Shown one piece after another: positions 17,008-28,058 of a stretch of DNA of 64,000 nucleotides; the first letter of the stretch is position 1; every line of letters starts with the position of its first letter. The translations under genes were made by a program, and so were the position numbers. This DNA comes from Cordia subcordata (Eukaryota; Streptophyta; Magnoliopsida; Boraginales; Cordiaceae), in contig JAPTOF010000003.1 in assembly GCA_028554755.1 (NCBI GenBank), forward strand, positions 29,406,001 to 29,470,000. Reading direction: 5' to 3'. The notes beneath the pieces were generated by a model that did not search any database, was not told the origin of the DNA, and saw only the letters and a program-made list of their open reading frames with translations.

Positions 17008-18772
17008 CTCCGCACATAAAATGGTGGAAACGATTGAATTGTTTCTAGTAATGTTGAGCTGACAAATTGTGCTTTGCTTGGTGGGAATGCAATTATGCAA
17101 AGCTATTTTGGTATTTTTTGTGTTATTTAGATTCAAGATTTTGTGTGTAGTTCCATTTCTTGAAATGAGATTACAAGTTCAAATGACCAAAAAAAGAAAA
17201 GATGTTAGATTCTTGAAACTAAGAAGTCAAATTTACCCTAAGCTAATTATTTTGGCTTATGTTTAACATATAAAAAATTCGATCATTTCAAATAATATGC
17301 TTATACAAAAAATACGTTAAGCAAGTGTCAACCTTAAAATCTTGAACTTGAGTATTGGGTTGACCCAAGAACATCACTAGTCATTGTTTAGCATTACTTG
17401 AAGTATGAAATATAAATCATATTGTAACGTCTAATAGTCTTTAAAATTGAATGAAACGGCTTGCAATAATAAATATTATATGCACATGGGATCAAAATGC
17501 CTCTTGTATGAGGATGAGCCACATATTTGATAATATTATACATAAATTTAATCTTATAATATTATAACTGAAATTTAAATATTTAAAATCAAAAACCGTA
17601 CTGGAGAAAAAGATTCTCTTAAACATAATAAATTAAGCTTACGTTGAAGTGTGCTCCTCGGCAACGGCCATTTTCTCGAACCAAGACAAACATGTTTCTA
17701 TTTGTAAACTGAGAGGCTCAAATTCTTTATCAATTGTTATAAGTCTTGCTGATTCAGTCTCACATGTTTGGCACACCTCAGATCTTTGTCTACTTGTATC
17801 ATCACATTAATTAATCATGTTTTAAGTGACTTGTTCCAAAGCTTTTTCTCTTTTTATAATCTTTTCTAATTTACTTTCTCTTTACTTCCCTATCTACTTA
17901 ACAAGATCATGACATGTAGGCTGCAGCTTTATATGATTATCCCCAATACTACCTTTTCCCTACATGGTGGTACAAATGTTACAATTATTTAAAAATTCAT
18001 TCATTCATTCAATTTATTACAAACATTTTATCAACAATTGTCTAACTTTTACTATTTGGCAATGATTCAATATTGAACACTTCGAGAGAAAAAAATCACT
18101 TATCGCACGATAGAAATAGAACATAAGAGTAAAATAATAGTCTTTTTTTCATTTGTAATTTCACATATTTGTAATTTTTTCAACAAAGTCTCCCGATAGT
18201 TGTTTTATCGGTAAGAGTTATAGTTAAATGCGACCTATAAATAGAGTTTGTTAATTGTTTTGGTGGTTAAACTCTCTTAACTTAATTTTTTTTATTGAAA
18301 AAAAAAACTCATTTTTTCCCTTTCAATTTTCTTTTTTCTTTCCTTTTTAACATAATTGATCATCAGGTTTTCATAAAAATCCCATAATTGTCTGACGCAG
18401 CTGAATGGACGCCACTTTCAGACCCCACTTCACATTTATCTATTTCTCTGTATCTGGCGCGTGACTCACACCGCGACATCGTTATCAACTTGATTGTAAA
18501 GTTGTACGTGTAACCCCGTCATTGATATGCCCAGATAGCTACTTCAGTACTGCTGCTTCGCCATTCAACGAAGCAACCCAAAAGGTTCAATCTTTTCTCA
18601 TCTCCTTCTCCATTTGCACAGTTTTTAAGCAATAAAAACACACACAAATACCTTAATTTTGTGTTTTTCTTTTTGGTTATACTACGCGTGTGACTTCTAC
18701 TGCTGTAATCGCAGGGGGCATAAAGAGAAATTTCAGCAACAACCCGTTATACTAAATCTGCTTAAGAAGCTG
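17008..18772. other. Intergenic region between PPR and callose synthase
   Basis: AT-rich with no supported gene. The last 250 bases are the probable 5' UTR of the callose synthase. ATCGCAG|GGGG at about 18,713 could be the acceptor of a 5' UTR intron, but the donor is uncertain. Confidence 0.5.
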
Positions 18773-18781
18773 ATGCGATGA
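18773..18781 (+). promoter_or_regulatory. Two-codon uORF overlapping the callose synthase start
   Basis: The sequence ATGCGATGA contains a Met-Arg-stop uORF whose TGA overlaps the main ATG at 18,778 (ATGA overlap). The uORF ATG has a weak context (C at -3) and the main ATG a better one (G at -3), so leaky scanning or termination-reinitiation is plausible. Function is inferred. Confidence 0.5.
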
Positions 18782-21700
18782 ATCTAAGGCAGCGACCGCC
18801 TGCCACGCGCGGCCGTGGGTCGCCGTACCCGCGTCACGCGCCGCCGCCACACGCAGAGCTGGAGCCGTTCAACATAATTCCCATCCACGACCTCCTAAGG
18901 GACCACCCTTCTCTCCGGTACCCTGAGGTACGCGCTGCCTCCGTCGCATTACGCACCGCCGGTGATCTCCGCAAACCGCCGTTTGTGCACTGGCACGATA
19001 ACATGGACCTCTTCAACTGGCTGGGCCTATTCTTCGGTTTCCAAGACGACAACGTGAAGAACCAGAGAGAACACTTGGTGCTACACTTGGCTAACTCCCA
19101 AATGCGCCTCCAACCACCTCCTGCCGCCGCGGACCGCCTTGACTCGGGCGTGCTCCACCGTTTCCGGCTGAAGCTGTTGAGAAATTACACTTCTTGGTGC
19201 TCATACATTGGGAAAAAGTCTCAGGTTCGGCTCCCAAAGCGACAGAATCCCGAGCTTCTCCGGCGAGAGCTGCTGTATGTATGCCTTTACCTGTTGATAT
19301 GGGGCGAGGCAGCAAATTTACGCTTCACCCCGGAATGTGTATGCTATATATATCATCATATGGCGTTGGAATTGAATCACATTCTTGATAGACATATAGA
19401 TGAGAATACTGGACAACCTTATGTTCCTTATACATGTGGTCAATTTGGTTTCTTGAATAAGGTTGTAACGCCTATTTACATGACAATTAAGGGTGAGGCT
19501 GAGCGGAGCCGAAATGGGACAGCTCCACATTCAGCTTGGAGGAACTATGATGATATTAATGAATATTTTTGGAGTAGGAGATGTTTTCGGAGACTGAGGT
19601 GGCCACTTAATTTGTCGAGTGATTTTTTCTTAACTAGTGGGGAGAACAGGGTGGGGAAGACGGGGTTTGTTGAGCAAAGGACGTTTTGGAACGTATATAG
19701 GAGCTTTGATAGGTTGTGGGTGCTACTGATCTTGTTTTTTCAGGCAGCTGTTATTGTTGCTTGGCAGGAGAAGGATTCTCCCTGGCATGCGTTGGAAAGT
19801 CGGGATGTGCAAGTGCACTTGCTTACCGTCTTCATCACTTGGGCTGGCTTGAGATTCGTTCAGTCAATTCTTGATGCCGGAACTCAGTATAGTGTGGTTC
19901 GCAGGGATACATTGTGGCTTGGTGTGAGAATGGTCTTGAAAAGTCTAGTTGCAATGGCTTGGACTATTGTTTTTGGGGTCCTTTATGGGCTGATATGGAG
20001 CCAGAAAAATTCTGATGCAAGGTGGTCAGGTGAAGCAAATCAAAGAATTCTTACATTTCTTAAGGCTGCACTTGTGTTTGTCATTCCAGAGTTGCTTGCC
20101 CTTGTTCTCTTCATTGTTCCATGGATTCGGAATGTGATTGAAAAAACAGATTGGCCAATCTTATATCTCTTAACATGGTGGTTTCATACCCGTGCTTTTG
20201 TGGGTCGGGGACTCCGAGAAGGACTTATTGACAATATAAAATACACGCTGTTCTGGGTTGTTGTATTGGCTTCTAAATTTATATTCAGTTACTTCCTTCA
20301 AATCAAGCCCCTGGTTGGCCCGACAAAGGCCCTGTGGGATCTCAGGGGTGTATCATACCAGTGGCATGAATTTTTTAGCAGCACCAATAGAGTTGCGGTA
20401 ATACTGTTGTGGCTTCCTGTTGTCTTGATCTATTTAGTCGATATGCAAGTCTGGTATTGTGTATTTTCTTCTCTTGCTGGGGCTATAATTGGATTATTTT
20501 CACATATTGGCGAAATTCGAAACATTAAACAGCTGAGACTAAGATTCCAGTTCTTTGCAAGTGCATTGCAATTTAATCTAATGCCAGAGGATCAGACCAT
20601 CACTTCACAGGCAACATTGGTGCACAAACTCCGTGAAGCAATTCATCGTCTGAAACTAAGGTATGGACTTGGGCAGCTCTACAAGAAGATTGAGTCAAGT
20701 CAGGTGGAAGCAACTCGATTTGCTTTAATATGGAATGAGATAATCATAACAATGAGAGAAGAAGACCTCATCAGCGACCGAGAACTGGAGCTTATGGAAT
20801 TGCCGCCAAACTGTTGGGACATTAAGGTTATCCGCTGGCCATGTTTCCTGCTGTGCAATGAGCTACTACTTGCTCTCAGCCAGGCGGGAGAATTGGCAGA
20901 AGCACCTGACAGGTGGGTGTGGTCTAAGATATGTAGCAACGAGTATAGACGGTGTGCAGTTATTGAGGCATATGATAGCATCAAATACTTGCTCCTTGAG
21001 ATCATTAAATATGGTACAGAAGAGCACTCAATTATGACTAGACTGTTCATGGAGATCGATGAATGCATTAGATTTGAGAAGTTCACAGGCTCATATAAGA
21101 TGGATGTTTTGCCACGGATTCACGAACGGTTGGTCTCTCTTATTGAACTTCTGCTTAGTTCAAAGAAAGATATAAGTAAAATGGTGAATGCACTGCAGGC
21201 TTTGTATGAGATTTCAGTTAGAGAATTTCCAAGAGTGAAAAAGAGTATTGCAAAGCTGAGGCAGGATGGGTTGGCACCTAATATGGCTACAGATGGTGGG
21301 CTGCTTTTTGAGAATGCTATTCAAATTCCTGATGCGGAGGAATTTTTCTTCTATAGGCAGTTGCGGCGCTTGCACACCATCCTGACATCTAGGGACTCAA
21401 TGCATAACGTCCCAAAAAATAAAGAGGCAAGACGGCGTATTGCCTTTTTCAGTAATTCACTTTTTATGAACATCCCACGTGCTCCCCAAGTGGAGAAAAT
21501 GATGGCACTCAGTGTCTTGACTCCTTACTATGATGAAGAAGTCTTGTTCAGAAAAGAAAACCTCCGAACTCCAAATGAAGATGGCATCTCTATCTTGTTT
21601 TATTTGCAGAAAATTTATGAAGATGAATGGGCAAACTTTATGGAGCGGATGCACAGGGAAGGCTTGGAGGATGACGGTGAAATCTGGACTACCAAGTTGC

Positions 21701-24114
21701 GGGATCTTCGTCAGTGGGCTTCGTATAGAGGCCAGACTCTCTCTCGTACTGTAAGAGGAATGATGTATTATTACAGGGCTCTCAAGATGCTTTCATTTCT
21801 GGATTCTGCCTCAGAAATGGATATTAGACAGGGATCGCAAGAAATAGTATCACTTGGTCCACCGAGACAGAGGAGTAATTTGGATGGCTTAGGCTACCCC
21901 ACACCTCCAGCTTCCCAAAATCTCAATAGAGCAAGCAGCAGCGTGAGCCTTCTTTTTAAAGGACATGAGTTTGGCTGTGCTTTGATGAAATTCACCTATG
22001 TTGTCACGTGCCAGGTGTATGGTTCTCAGAAGAAAAAAGGTGATTACCGTGCTGAAGAGATTTTACAGTTGATGAAAAATAATGAGGCTCTTCGGATCGC
22101 TTATGTTGATGAGGTTTATTTAGGGAGAGGTGAGGTCGAGTATTATTCTGTATTGGTTAAATATGATCAACAACTAAAGAGAGAGGTGGAAATTTACCGC
22201 ATTAAGCTGCCTGGTCCAGTGAAGGTCGGAGAGGGTAAACCAGAGAATCAGAACCATGCCATTATCTTTACCCGAGGTGATGCTGTTCAGACCATTGATA
22301 TGAACCAAGATAATTACTTTGAGGAGGCACTTAAGGTGCGAAATCTACTTGAGGAATTCAAATCTAATTATGGCATCCGGAAGCCCACCATTCTGGGAGT
22401 ACGTGAAAATATCTTTACAGGTTCGGTTTCATCACTTGCTTGGTTCATGTCTGCTCAGGAGATGAGTTTTGTGACACTGGGGCAACGAGTTCTGGCAAAT
22501 CCTCTTAAGGTCCGCATGCACTATGGTCATCCTGATATATTTGATAGGTTCTGGTTTTTGACTCAGGGTGGCATCAGCAAAGCCTCCAGAGTGATCAATA
22601 TTAGCGAGGATATATATGCTGGCTTCAATTGCACACTGCGAGGTGGCAATGTGGCACATCATGAATACATGCAAGTGGGCAAGGGAAGGGATGTCGGGTT
22701 GAATCAGATCTCCATGTTTGAGGCAAAGGTTGCTAGTGGCAATGGCGAGCAGGTTTTAAGCAGAGATGTGTACAGATTGGGTCATAGATTAGACTTCTTC
22801 CGCATGCTTTCAGTCTTTTACACTACTGTGGGTTTTTTTTTCAACAACATGATAATCGTAGTCATGGTTTATGCATTTCTATGGGGACGCCTTTATCTTG
22901 CTCTCAGCGGTGTTGAGGGTCATGCCAAAGATGCTGCTAACAACAAAGCATTAGGGTCAATCTTGAATCAGCAGTTCATTATTCAAGTTGGTCTTTTCAC
23001 TGCCCTACCAATGATTGTGGAGAATTCTCTGGAGCACGGGTTTCTTCCTGCTGTGTGGGACTTTATGACCATGCAGCTTCAGCTTTCGTCATTGTTTTAC
23101 ACTTTCTCGATGGGGACTCGTGCACATTTCTTTGGTCGGACCATCCTTCATGGGGGTGCCAAGTATCGAGCCACAGGGCGTGGTTTTGTTGTTGAACACA
23201 AGAGCTTTGCTGAAAATTATAGATTATATGCCCGCAGCCACTTTGTGAAGGCAATTGAACTTGGAGTGATTCTTACAGTGTATGCTTCACATAGCCCTTT
23301 GGCTCAGGATACCTTTGTTTATATTGCGATGACCATCTCAAGTTGGTTTCTGGTGTTGTCATGGATTATGTCGCCCTTTGTGTTTAACCCTTCTGGTTTT
23401 GATTGGTTAAAGACTGTGTATGACTTTGATGATTTCATGAACTGGATATGGTATAACCGGGGAGTTTTTGTTAAAGCAGAACAGGGCTGGGAAACCTGGT
23501 GGTATGAAGAACAGGATCACCTGAGAACCACTGGTCTTTGGGGGAAGTTGCTAGAAATTATATTAGATCTTCGGTTCTTCTTTTTTCAGTACGGAATTGT
23601 ATATCAACTGAAGATCGCTGATAAGAGTACCAGTATTGCTGTCTACTTGCTGTCTTGGATCGGCCTGCTTTTTGTTGTTGGAATTTATATTGTTATAGCA
23701 TATGCTAAGGATAAGTATGCTGTGAAGAAGCACATATATTATCGAGTGGTCCAGTTACTTGTGATCATGGTTACGGTCCTTGTTATTGTTTTATTGATAG
23801 AGTTAACCCCATTTGACTTGGTTGATTTCCTCGCATGTCTATTGGCATTTATTCCCACAGGATGGGGACTCATACTTATTGCTCAGGTTCTCAGGTCATT
23901 CCTTCAGACCACTGTGGTGTGGGACACTGTTGTGTCCTTGGCTCGCCTATATGACATGCTCTTTGGACTAATTGTTATGGCTCCCCTGGCATTACTTTCT
24001 TGGATGCCTGGATTTCAGTCAATGCAGACAAGGATACTGTTCAACGAAGCTTTCAGCAGAGGGCTTCAGATATCTCGCATACTTACTGGCAAAAAGTCCA
24101 ACATTGATCGGTGA
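18778..24114 (+). CDS. CALS12: Callose synthase 12-like (glucan synthase-like 5 type)
   Basis: A 1,778-residue plasma-membrane 1,3-beta-glucan synthase that uses UDP-glucose. The single exon and length fit the CalS11/CalS12 subgroup; Arabidopsis CalS12 (GSL5, PMR4), of about 1,780 residues, makes wound- and pathogen-induced callose. In order: a short basic N-terminus, an FKS1-type domain with LYLLIWGEAANLRFTPECVC near residue 180, a first membrane cluster at about 315-610, and a long cytosolic catalytic loop with KVRMHYGHPDIFDRFWFLTQ near 1,245 and LRGGNVAHHEYMQVGKGRD near 1,290. A second membrane cluster runs from about 1,350 to 1,750, with RATGRGFVV near 1,463. It ends ILTGKKSNIDR. No frame break was seen. 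CalS11 rather than CalS12 cannot be fully excluded. It sits between the PPR gene and PHO2, which are neighbours in Arabidopsis. Confidence 0.93.
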   Translation: MNLRQRPPATRGRGSPYPRHAPPPHAELEPFNIIPIHDLLRDHPSLRYPEVRAASVALRTAGDLRKPPFVHWHDNMDLFNWLGLFFGFQDDNVKNQREHLVLHLANSQMRLQPPPAAADRLDSGVLHRFRLKLLRNYTSWCSYIGKKSQVRLPKRQNPELLRRELLYVCLYLLIWGEAANLRFTPECVCYIYHHMALELNHILDRHIDENTGQPYVPYTCGQFGFLNKVVTPIYMTIKGEAERSRNGTAPHSAWRNYDDINEYFWSRRCFRRLRWPLNLSSDFFLTSGENRVGKTGFVEQRTFWNVYRSFDRLWVLLILFFQAAVIVAWQEKDSPWHALESRDVQVHLLTVFITWAGLRFVQSILDAGTQYSVVRRDTLWLGVRMVLKSLVAMAWTIVFGVLYGLIWSQKNSDARWSGEANQRILTFLKAALVFVIPELLALVLFIVPWIRNVIEKTDWPILYLLTWWFHTRAFVGRGLREGLIDNIKYTLFWVVVLASKFIFSYFLQIKPLVGPTKALWDLRGVSYQWHEFFSSTNRVAVILLWLPVVLIYLVDMQVWYCVFSSLAGAIIGLFSHIGEIRNIKQLRLRFQFFASALQFNLMPEDQTITSQATLVHKLREAIHRLKLRYGLGQLYKKIESSQVEATRFALIWNEIIITMREEDLISDRELELMELPPNCWDIKVIRWPCFLLCNELLLALSQAGELAEAPDRWVWSKICSNEYRRCAVIEAYDSIKYLLLEIIKYGTEEHSIMTRLFMEIDECIRFEKFTGSYKMDVLPRIHERLVSLIELLLSSKKDISKMVNALQALYEISVREFPRVKKSIAKLRQDGLAPNMATDGGLLFENAIQIPDAEEFFFYRQLRRLHTILTSRDSMHNVPKNKEARRRIAFFSNSLFMNIPRAPQVEKMMALSVLTPYYDEEVLFRKENLRTPNEDGISILFYLQKIYEDEWANFMERMHREGLEDDGEIWTTKLRDLRQWASYRGQTLSRTVRGMMYYYRALKMLSFLDSASEMDIRQGSQEIVSLGPPRQRSNLDGLGYPTPPASQNLNRASSSVSLLFKGHEFGCALMKFTYVVTCQVYGSQKKKGDYRAEEILQLMKNNEALRIAYVDEVYLGRGEVEYYSVLVKYDQQLKREVEIYRIKLPGPVKVGEGKPENQNHAIIFTRGDAVQTIDMNQDNYFEEALKVRNLLEEFKSNYGIRKPTILGVRENIFTGSVSSLAWFMSAQEMSFVTLGQRVLANPLKVRMHYGHPDIFDRFWFLTQGGISKASRVINISEDIYAGFNCTLRGGNVAHHEYMQVGKGRDVGLNQISMFEAKVASGNGEQVLSRDVYRLGHRLDFFRMLSVFYTTVGFFFNNMIIVVMVYAFLWGRLYLALSGVEGHAKDAANNKALGSILNQQFIIQVGLFTALPMIVENSLEHGFLPAVWDFMTMQLQLSSLFYTFSMGTRAHFFGRTILHGGAKYRATGRGFVVEHKSFAENYRLYARSHFVKAIELGVILTVYASHSPLAQDTFVYIAMTISSWFLVLSWIMSPFVFNPSGFDWLKTVYDFDDFMNWIWYNRGVFVKAEQGWETWWYEEQDHLRTTGLWGKLLEIILDLRFFFFQYGIVYQLKIADKSTSIAVYLLSWIGLLFVVGIYIVIAYAKDKYAVKKHIYYRVVQLLVIMVTVLVIVLLIELTPFDLVDFLACLLAFIPTGWGLILIAQVLRSFLQTTVVWDTVVSLARLYDMLFGLIVMAPLALLSWMPGFQSMQTRILFNEAFSRGLQISRILTGKKSNIDR

Positions 24115-24118
24115 AATG

Positions 24119-24535
24119 AGGTAACATTCTTTGTCTAATATATCACTTGCATTTTCTTTCTCTAAGGACAATATGTCAGCTAGGGATACGTGGATGTGTA
24201 AATTGATTATTCAACTCTTCTCTTTTTCCCATTTTCTCTAAATAAAATGCTGAAGTATTCTCTTACCTTATTGATTTCATCAAGCCCAAGTAAGATTTTT
24301 CCAGTGACTCATAATATAAAAAGTTTTCATTGAGAGGTTGATGGCGTCAGCAAATATCTTTAATAACCACAAAAATAGAATAATATAAAAAGTTTTCATT
24401 GAGAGGTTGATGGCGTCAGCAAATATCTTTAATAACCACAAAAATAGAAGTGTAAATATGCTGACAGAGAATGTGACTAGATATTCATTATAGATGTTTC
24501 TTTTCATTTTATCATTGTGTATGTTGTTATTGCAG
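24119..24535 (+). other. Probable 3' UTR intron of callose synthase
   Basis: Five bases after the stop codon, GTAACA can act as a donor, and TTATTGCAG|AA at 24,535/24,536 is a good acceptor. A possible exon 24,536-24,605 follows, ending before GTGAGT. Expression data are needed; such splicing would place a junction close downstream of the stop. The intron contains the 69-bp tandem repeat. Confidence 0.45.
24312..24449. repeat. Perfect 69-bp tandem duplication
   Basis: Bases 24,312-24,380 are repeated without change at 24,381-24,449; each unit starts TAATATAAAAAG and ends AAAAATAGAA. Perfect identity implies a recent duplication. It lies within the proposed 3' UTR intron of the callose synthase. 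Confidence 0.97.
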
Positions 24536-25197
24536 AACTCTTATCTTGGTGATGGCAATGTTGAACTGGGAAGCATTCAATCTTGCTTCTGTCCAAGCAA
24601 GAAGGGTGAGTATTGCTCATTGTGTATTGTGAATTGATCTCCAAGTATTGTGTGGAATCTTTTTCCTCTCTCTTTCTTGTCCCTTTATCCCTTCCTTTGC
24701 AGCCTCCTAAGCTAAAAGACCTGTGGAAAATTCAGTGATTATGTCTAACATTTTACATGTTTAGCACAAACCTCATTCTTGTCACTCATTGAATCAAATT
24801 ATGCTTGATTACTGTCTTAAAATCCTATGTAAAAAGTCGAAGATTTCCGTGCCTTGATTGAAGGGAAAGTATGTTGACATGTCAAATGGGATCATCTAGG
24901 AAAGTCTTCATTACAAGCCAATCCAATGATTAGCTTGAACTAGACTTCAACAAATAATAATTTGATAAGTGTACAACAAAGCAAGTATGAGGATATTTTA
25001 GCACAATGACAATGCCGATCTTCTGTTACTTCAGGAGAACTATGCAACTGAGTAGAGAATAACAAGTCAGGGTGTCTGTTCTTCTGAACATTTACTTCTA
25101 AATTATTTGTTTAAAAAATTGATAAACTTGTAGATGTACAACACAGTATGTTCTCTACTACGTCATTGATCCGTCAATACCATTTTCATCCTTATTT

Positions 25198-25500
25198 TCA
25201 GGTTCTGTTGGGAGATATTGAGCAATATTCTACGTTAACTTGACCATTGGTGTTTGTCTTCCCCAGATCAAGAAGATCTTTTCTGTCGTGATCCGATGCC
25301 ATGAACAAGAGATAAGTACCGAATGCCCCGTCATTCCAGTTGAAATCACCTTCAATCATTTTAAGCAATTGGGTAGGGAAATTTTTGGTGTAGAATTCAG
25401 TATCTTTTAGGCTGATTGATGAGTTCTGTAAATAGCTTCCATTTGTAGCAAGCCTTTTGTTTAGCAGTTGATCAAGATTAGGTTGTGTATATTTTGCCAT
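25198..25500 (-). CDS. Unrecognised open reading frame, 100 residues
   Basis: An ATG-initiated frame encoding a hydrophilic protein with no signal peptide or membrane segment. Its composition looks protein-like: FPTQLLKMIEGDFNWNDGAF followed by GTYLLFMASDHDRKDLLDLG. I do not recognise the family. It lies convergent with the callose synthase and shares strand with PHO2. It may be an exon or remnant of a larger gene, because nothing convincing continues it on either side. A chance frame is also possible. Confidence 0.3.
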   Translation of the reverse strand: MAKYTQPNLDQLLNKRLATNGSYLQNSSISLKDTEFYTKNFPTQLLKMIEGDFNWNDGAFGTYLLFMASDHDRKDLLDLGKTNTNGQVNVEYCSISPNRT

Positions 25501-26226
25501 TAGAATTGCTGTGTCCTCTCTTGGTTACTCTTTGTCTATATCTCTGCAATTAGTTGCAACGCATTGCTATCAGTTGAAGTTGTGTCTAGTCATGAGGAAG
25601 GTCACAATCCATGGTAAATAACTTTCTGGTGAGAATGTGGTTCTCATCGCACATGGCTCATACAAAGATTCCTAAACCCATCCCAAGCCTTTTCTTCCAC
25701 CTCTCCTCTCCGATCCTCGTCTGTCTACAACAGAGCTGAAGCATGTAGCGCAACAGCTTTTGCTCAATCCCTTGCTTGTTTCGTCACTGAACCCGTCTGC
25801 ATATCTGTAGCCTTCCAATCAAAGGCATCCATCTCCATAGAAAAGAAGTCGCGGGGAAAACGAGATTACAGAGGTTTTCTGGAAAAAAGCACAGGCTAAC
25901 TCGGCGATATAGGATCTTGCCGGTGATGGCTCCCTTCATTTCTGGGATTTTTACTGCTGGAAGCAGAAAGATGGAGGTTAACGTAAATCATGAAAGTAGT
26001 ATATACATCCGGCTACGGCTAGCATAGTGTTTTTTTTCCCTTTTTCTTTTCTCTATTTGCAGATTTGTTATTAAATGCAAATTAGTTGGTGTTAGACCTC
26101 CTACCACGGATGAATTGAATCCATTTATAATATTTTAACATTACGGGAGAGAGGTGTCACGGTGATCAATTGATCATACTAGTATGATGAAATGATCAGG
26201 ACGATTCACTAACCTCTGAGCTCCAT
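25501..26226. other. Unassigned spacer with a GC-richer patch
   Basis: No supported gene. Bases 25,610-25,980 are less AT-rich than their surroundings and could be an old exon or transposon fragment, but both strands are broken by stops and nothing was recognised. Confidence 0.4.
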
Positions 26227-26935
26227 TGAGGGCTTGTTTGACAAATTTGACTATTAAGGTAGTTGATAGCTGTTTAATTAGTTGATTGAATAAAATGTAT
26301 TAGGTAAAATTAATTGTTAGATTAGCTGATGAATATAAAATGGCGTAAAAGGACATTGAGACCATATTATTATTATTGTTGTTGTTATGATAATTATAAT
26401 TATTATTACTATTATAGGATTAAGATAATGTATTTCACAATTAGATATTTATTTTCATAATCATATTTTAATATTAAAATATAATTAATCTTTTTGATAA
26501 AATATTTGTATCAATATTATAAAAATTAATTTTAATAGATTCAAAATTATTTTTTTTTAAAAAAAGTACTATATAAAATTTAAACTTTTAGTGATGTTGA
26601 TTATATAGAATTTGAAATTTATTTTTATATTATCTCTTATTTATATTTGTGAAAGAAAAAGTAAAAATATAACAAGAGATTAGAGCAAGACTAGAAAAGT
26701 AAAAAAAAATGCAAAAAGGATAGAATTGTAAAAATAAAATAAAATTCAAAGCTAAAAGTTGCCTGAAAGACTAAAATTTTTAACTTTGAGAAACGCCGGT
26801 TGAAACGTTAAAAATTACATGAAAAGTTACTTGAAACATTAGTTTATCGGTCAATAATAATTTAGAAAAATAACATTTTGATTGATCAAAACACTAAAAG
26901 TCATTTGAAAAGTTGTTGCCGAATATGCACTAAGT
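26227..26935. mobile_element. Possible eroded TIR element
   Basis: An AT-rich 0.7-kb block starting GAGGGCTTGTTTGACAA and ending, on the reverse strand, TAGTGCATATTCGGCAACAA. The ends share only about 11 of 17 bases. The interior is noncoding. Called on composition and termini only. Confidence 0.35.
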
Positions 26936-28058
26936 ATTTAAAATGCCACGAATTTTCTCATCCCCTTTCAAGAAAGGGAGAAGTTCCAAACCACAAGAAG
27001 ATCATCAGATGCGAAAAAGAAAAGGTAATAATTTGAACAGTTGACTTTGTATTTCCGCCGTCTGTTTTCCCATTCATTTATGTGACCGTCATAAAAAAAA
27101 GCTTTATTTTGAATATGGCCAAAGTGATGCAGATTTCAACCCTCACCTCTTATGGGATTCGAACTTGAGCTTCTTTGGGGATTTAAGTCCAAGAGGAAAT
27201 AATCCGACTATTGGAGTTGTTTATTTCCAATTTCAGAAAAAGGACTGCCTACATTTTGATGTTATTTCACTGATCCAGCAATGCAAAAGTCAAATGACAT
27301 GTACGCTTCACAATGGCCATTGTACCATGAGGGGAGAAAAAAGGCAAAGAAAAGAAAAACGTGCGTATGGGCAGAAACATCCACACATAAGCACTCATCC
27401 CAGTAGCTTGAATCTCAATAAGAAGTGCGCCATTCTTGCCTATCATAAATATTACAACTCCTTATCAATTTAAGTTGTTTTTAGCTAAAGCTACGAAACA
27501 TTGGCCCCAAGATTAGAAGAGTGATACTGCAAAAAATGTTCAGAGCGAAGCACCATTGACGATATATAAGCAAATGGAGTCTTGTGCTTCTAGAATCATC
27601 TCACCATCTTTGAGAAGCGATGAGATGACATGAAATTCAGAAAAAGCCAGATTCACATGCCGAAGTTTCCCCGTTATTCACGGGGACTTGAGAAGCAGGG
27701 TGCAATGTGATGACAAAATTCAGAGCTCTATTAAGTTAGCTAGCACGAAGATTGTAACAAATATATCAAATAAGAAGCTAGTTTTGCTTCTGAATTTATT
27801 GCAAGCCCATCATACATTATGGATACAACAACTCGTTTACCTTTCTTGTCTTAATACATATAAGTACAATAATTCATATTTTCTTCTTCAGCAATGCATT
27901 TAATAGTTCAATCAAGCAAGAACCGTACTTGTCAAGTCTCATTTCCTTATTTCTCACGCATACACACATTTTCTTTTTACAACATATTAAGGATATATCC
28001 AAAGACTGTTTGACATTCTGCTATTATACATATGCCATTTCTTGTTGAATGGTTATGG
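26936..28058. other. Downstream flank and probable 3' UTR of PHO2
   Basis: No independent gene. The 200-400 bases next to 28,058 should hold the PHO2 3' UTR and polyadenylation signals, which were not fixed. Open stretches here have no recognisable domain. Confidence 0.5.

Noticed and set aside
24280..24507. 75-residue frame with a duplicated LFLWLLKIFADAINLSMKTF segment
   Set aside because: The protein repeat is the 69-bp DNA duplication read on the minus strand; no independent support.
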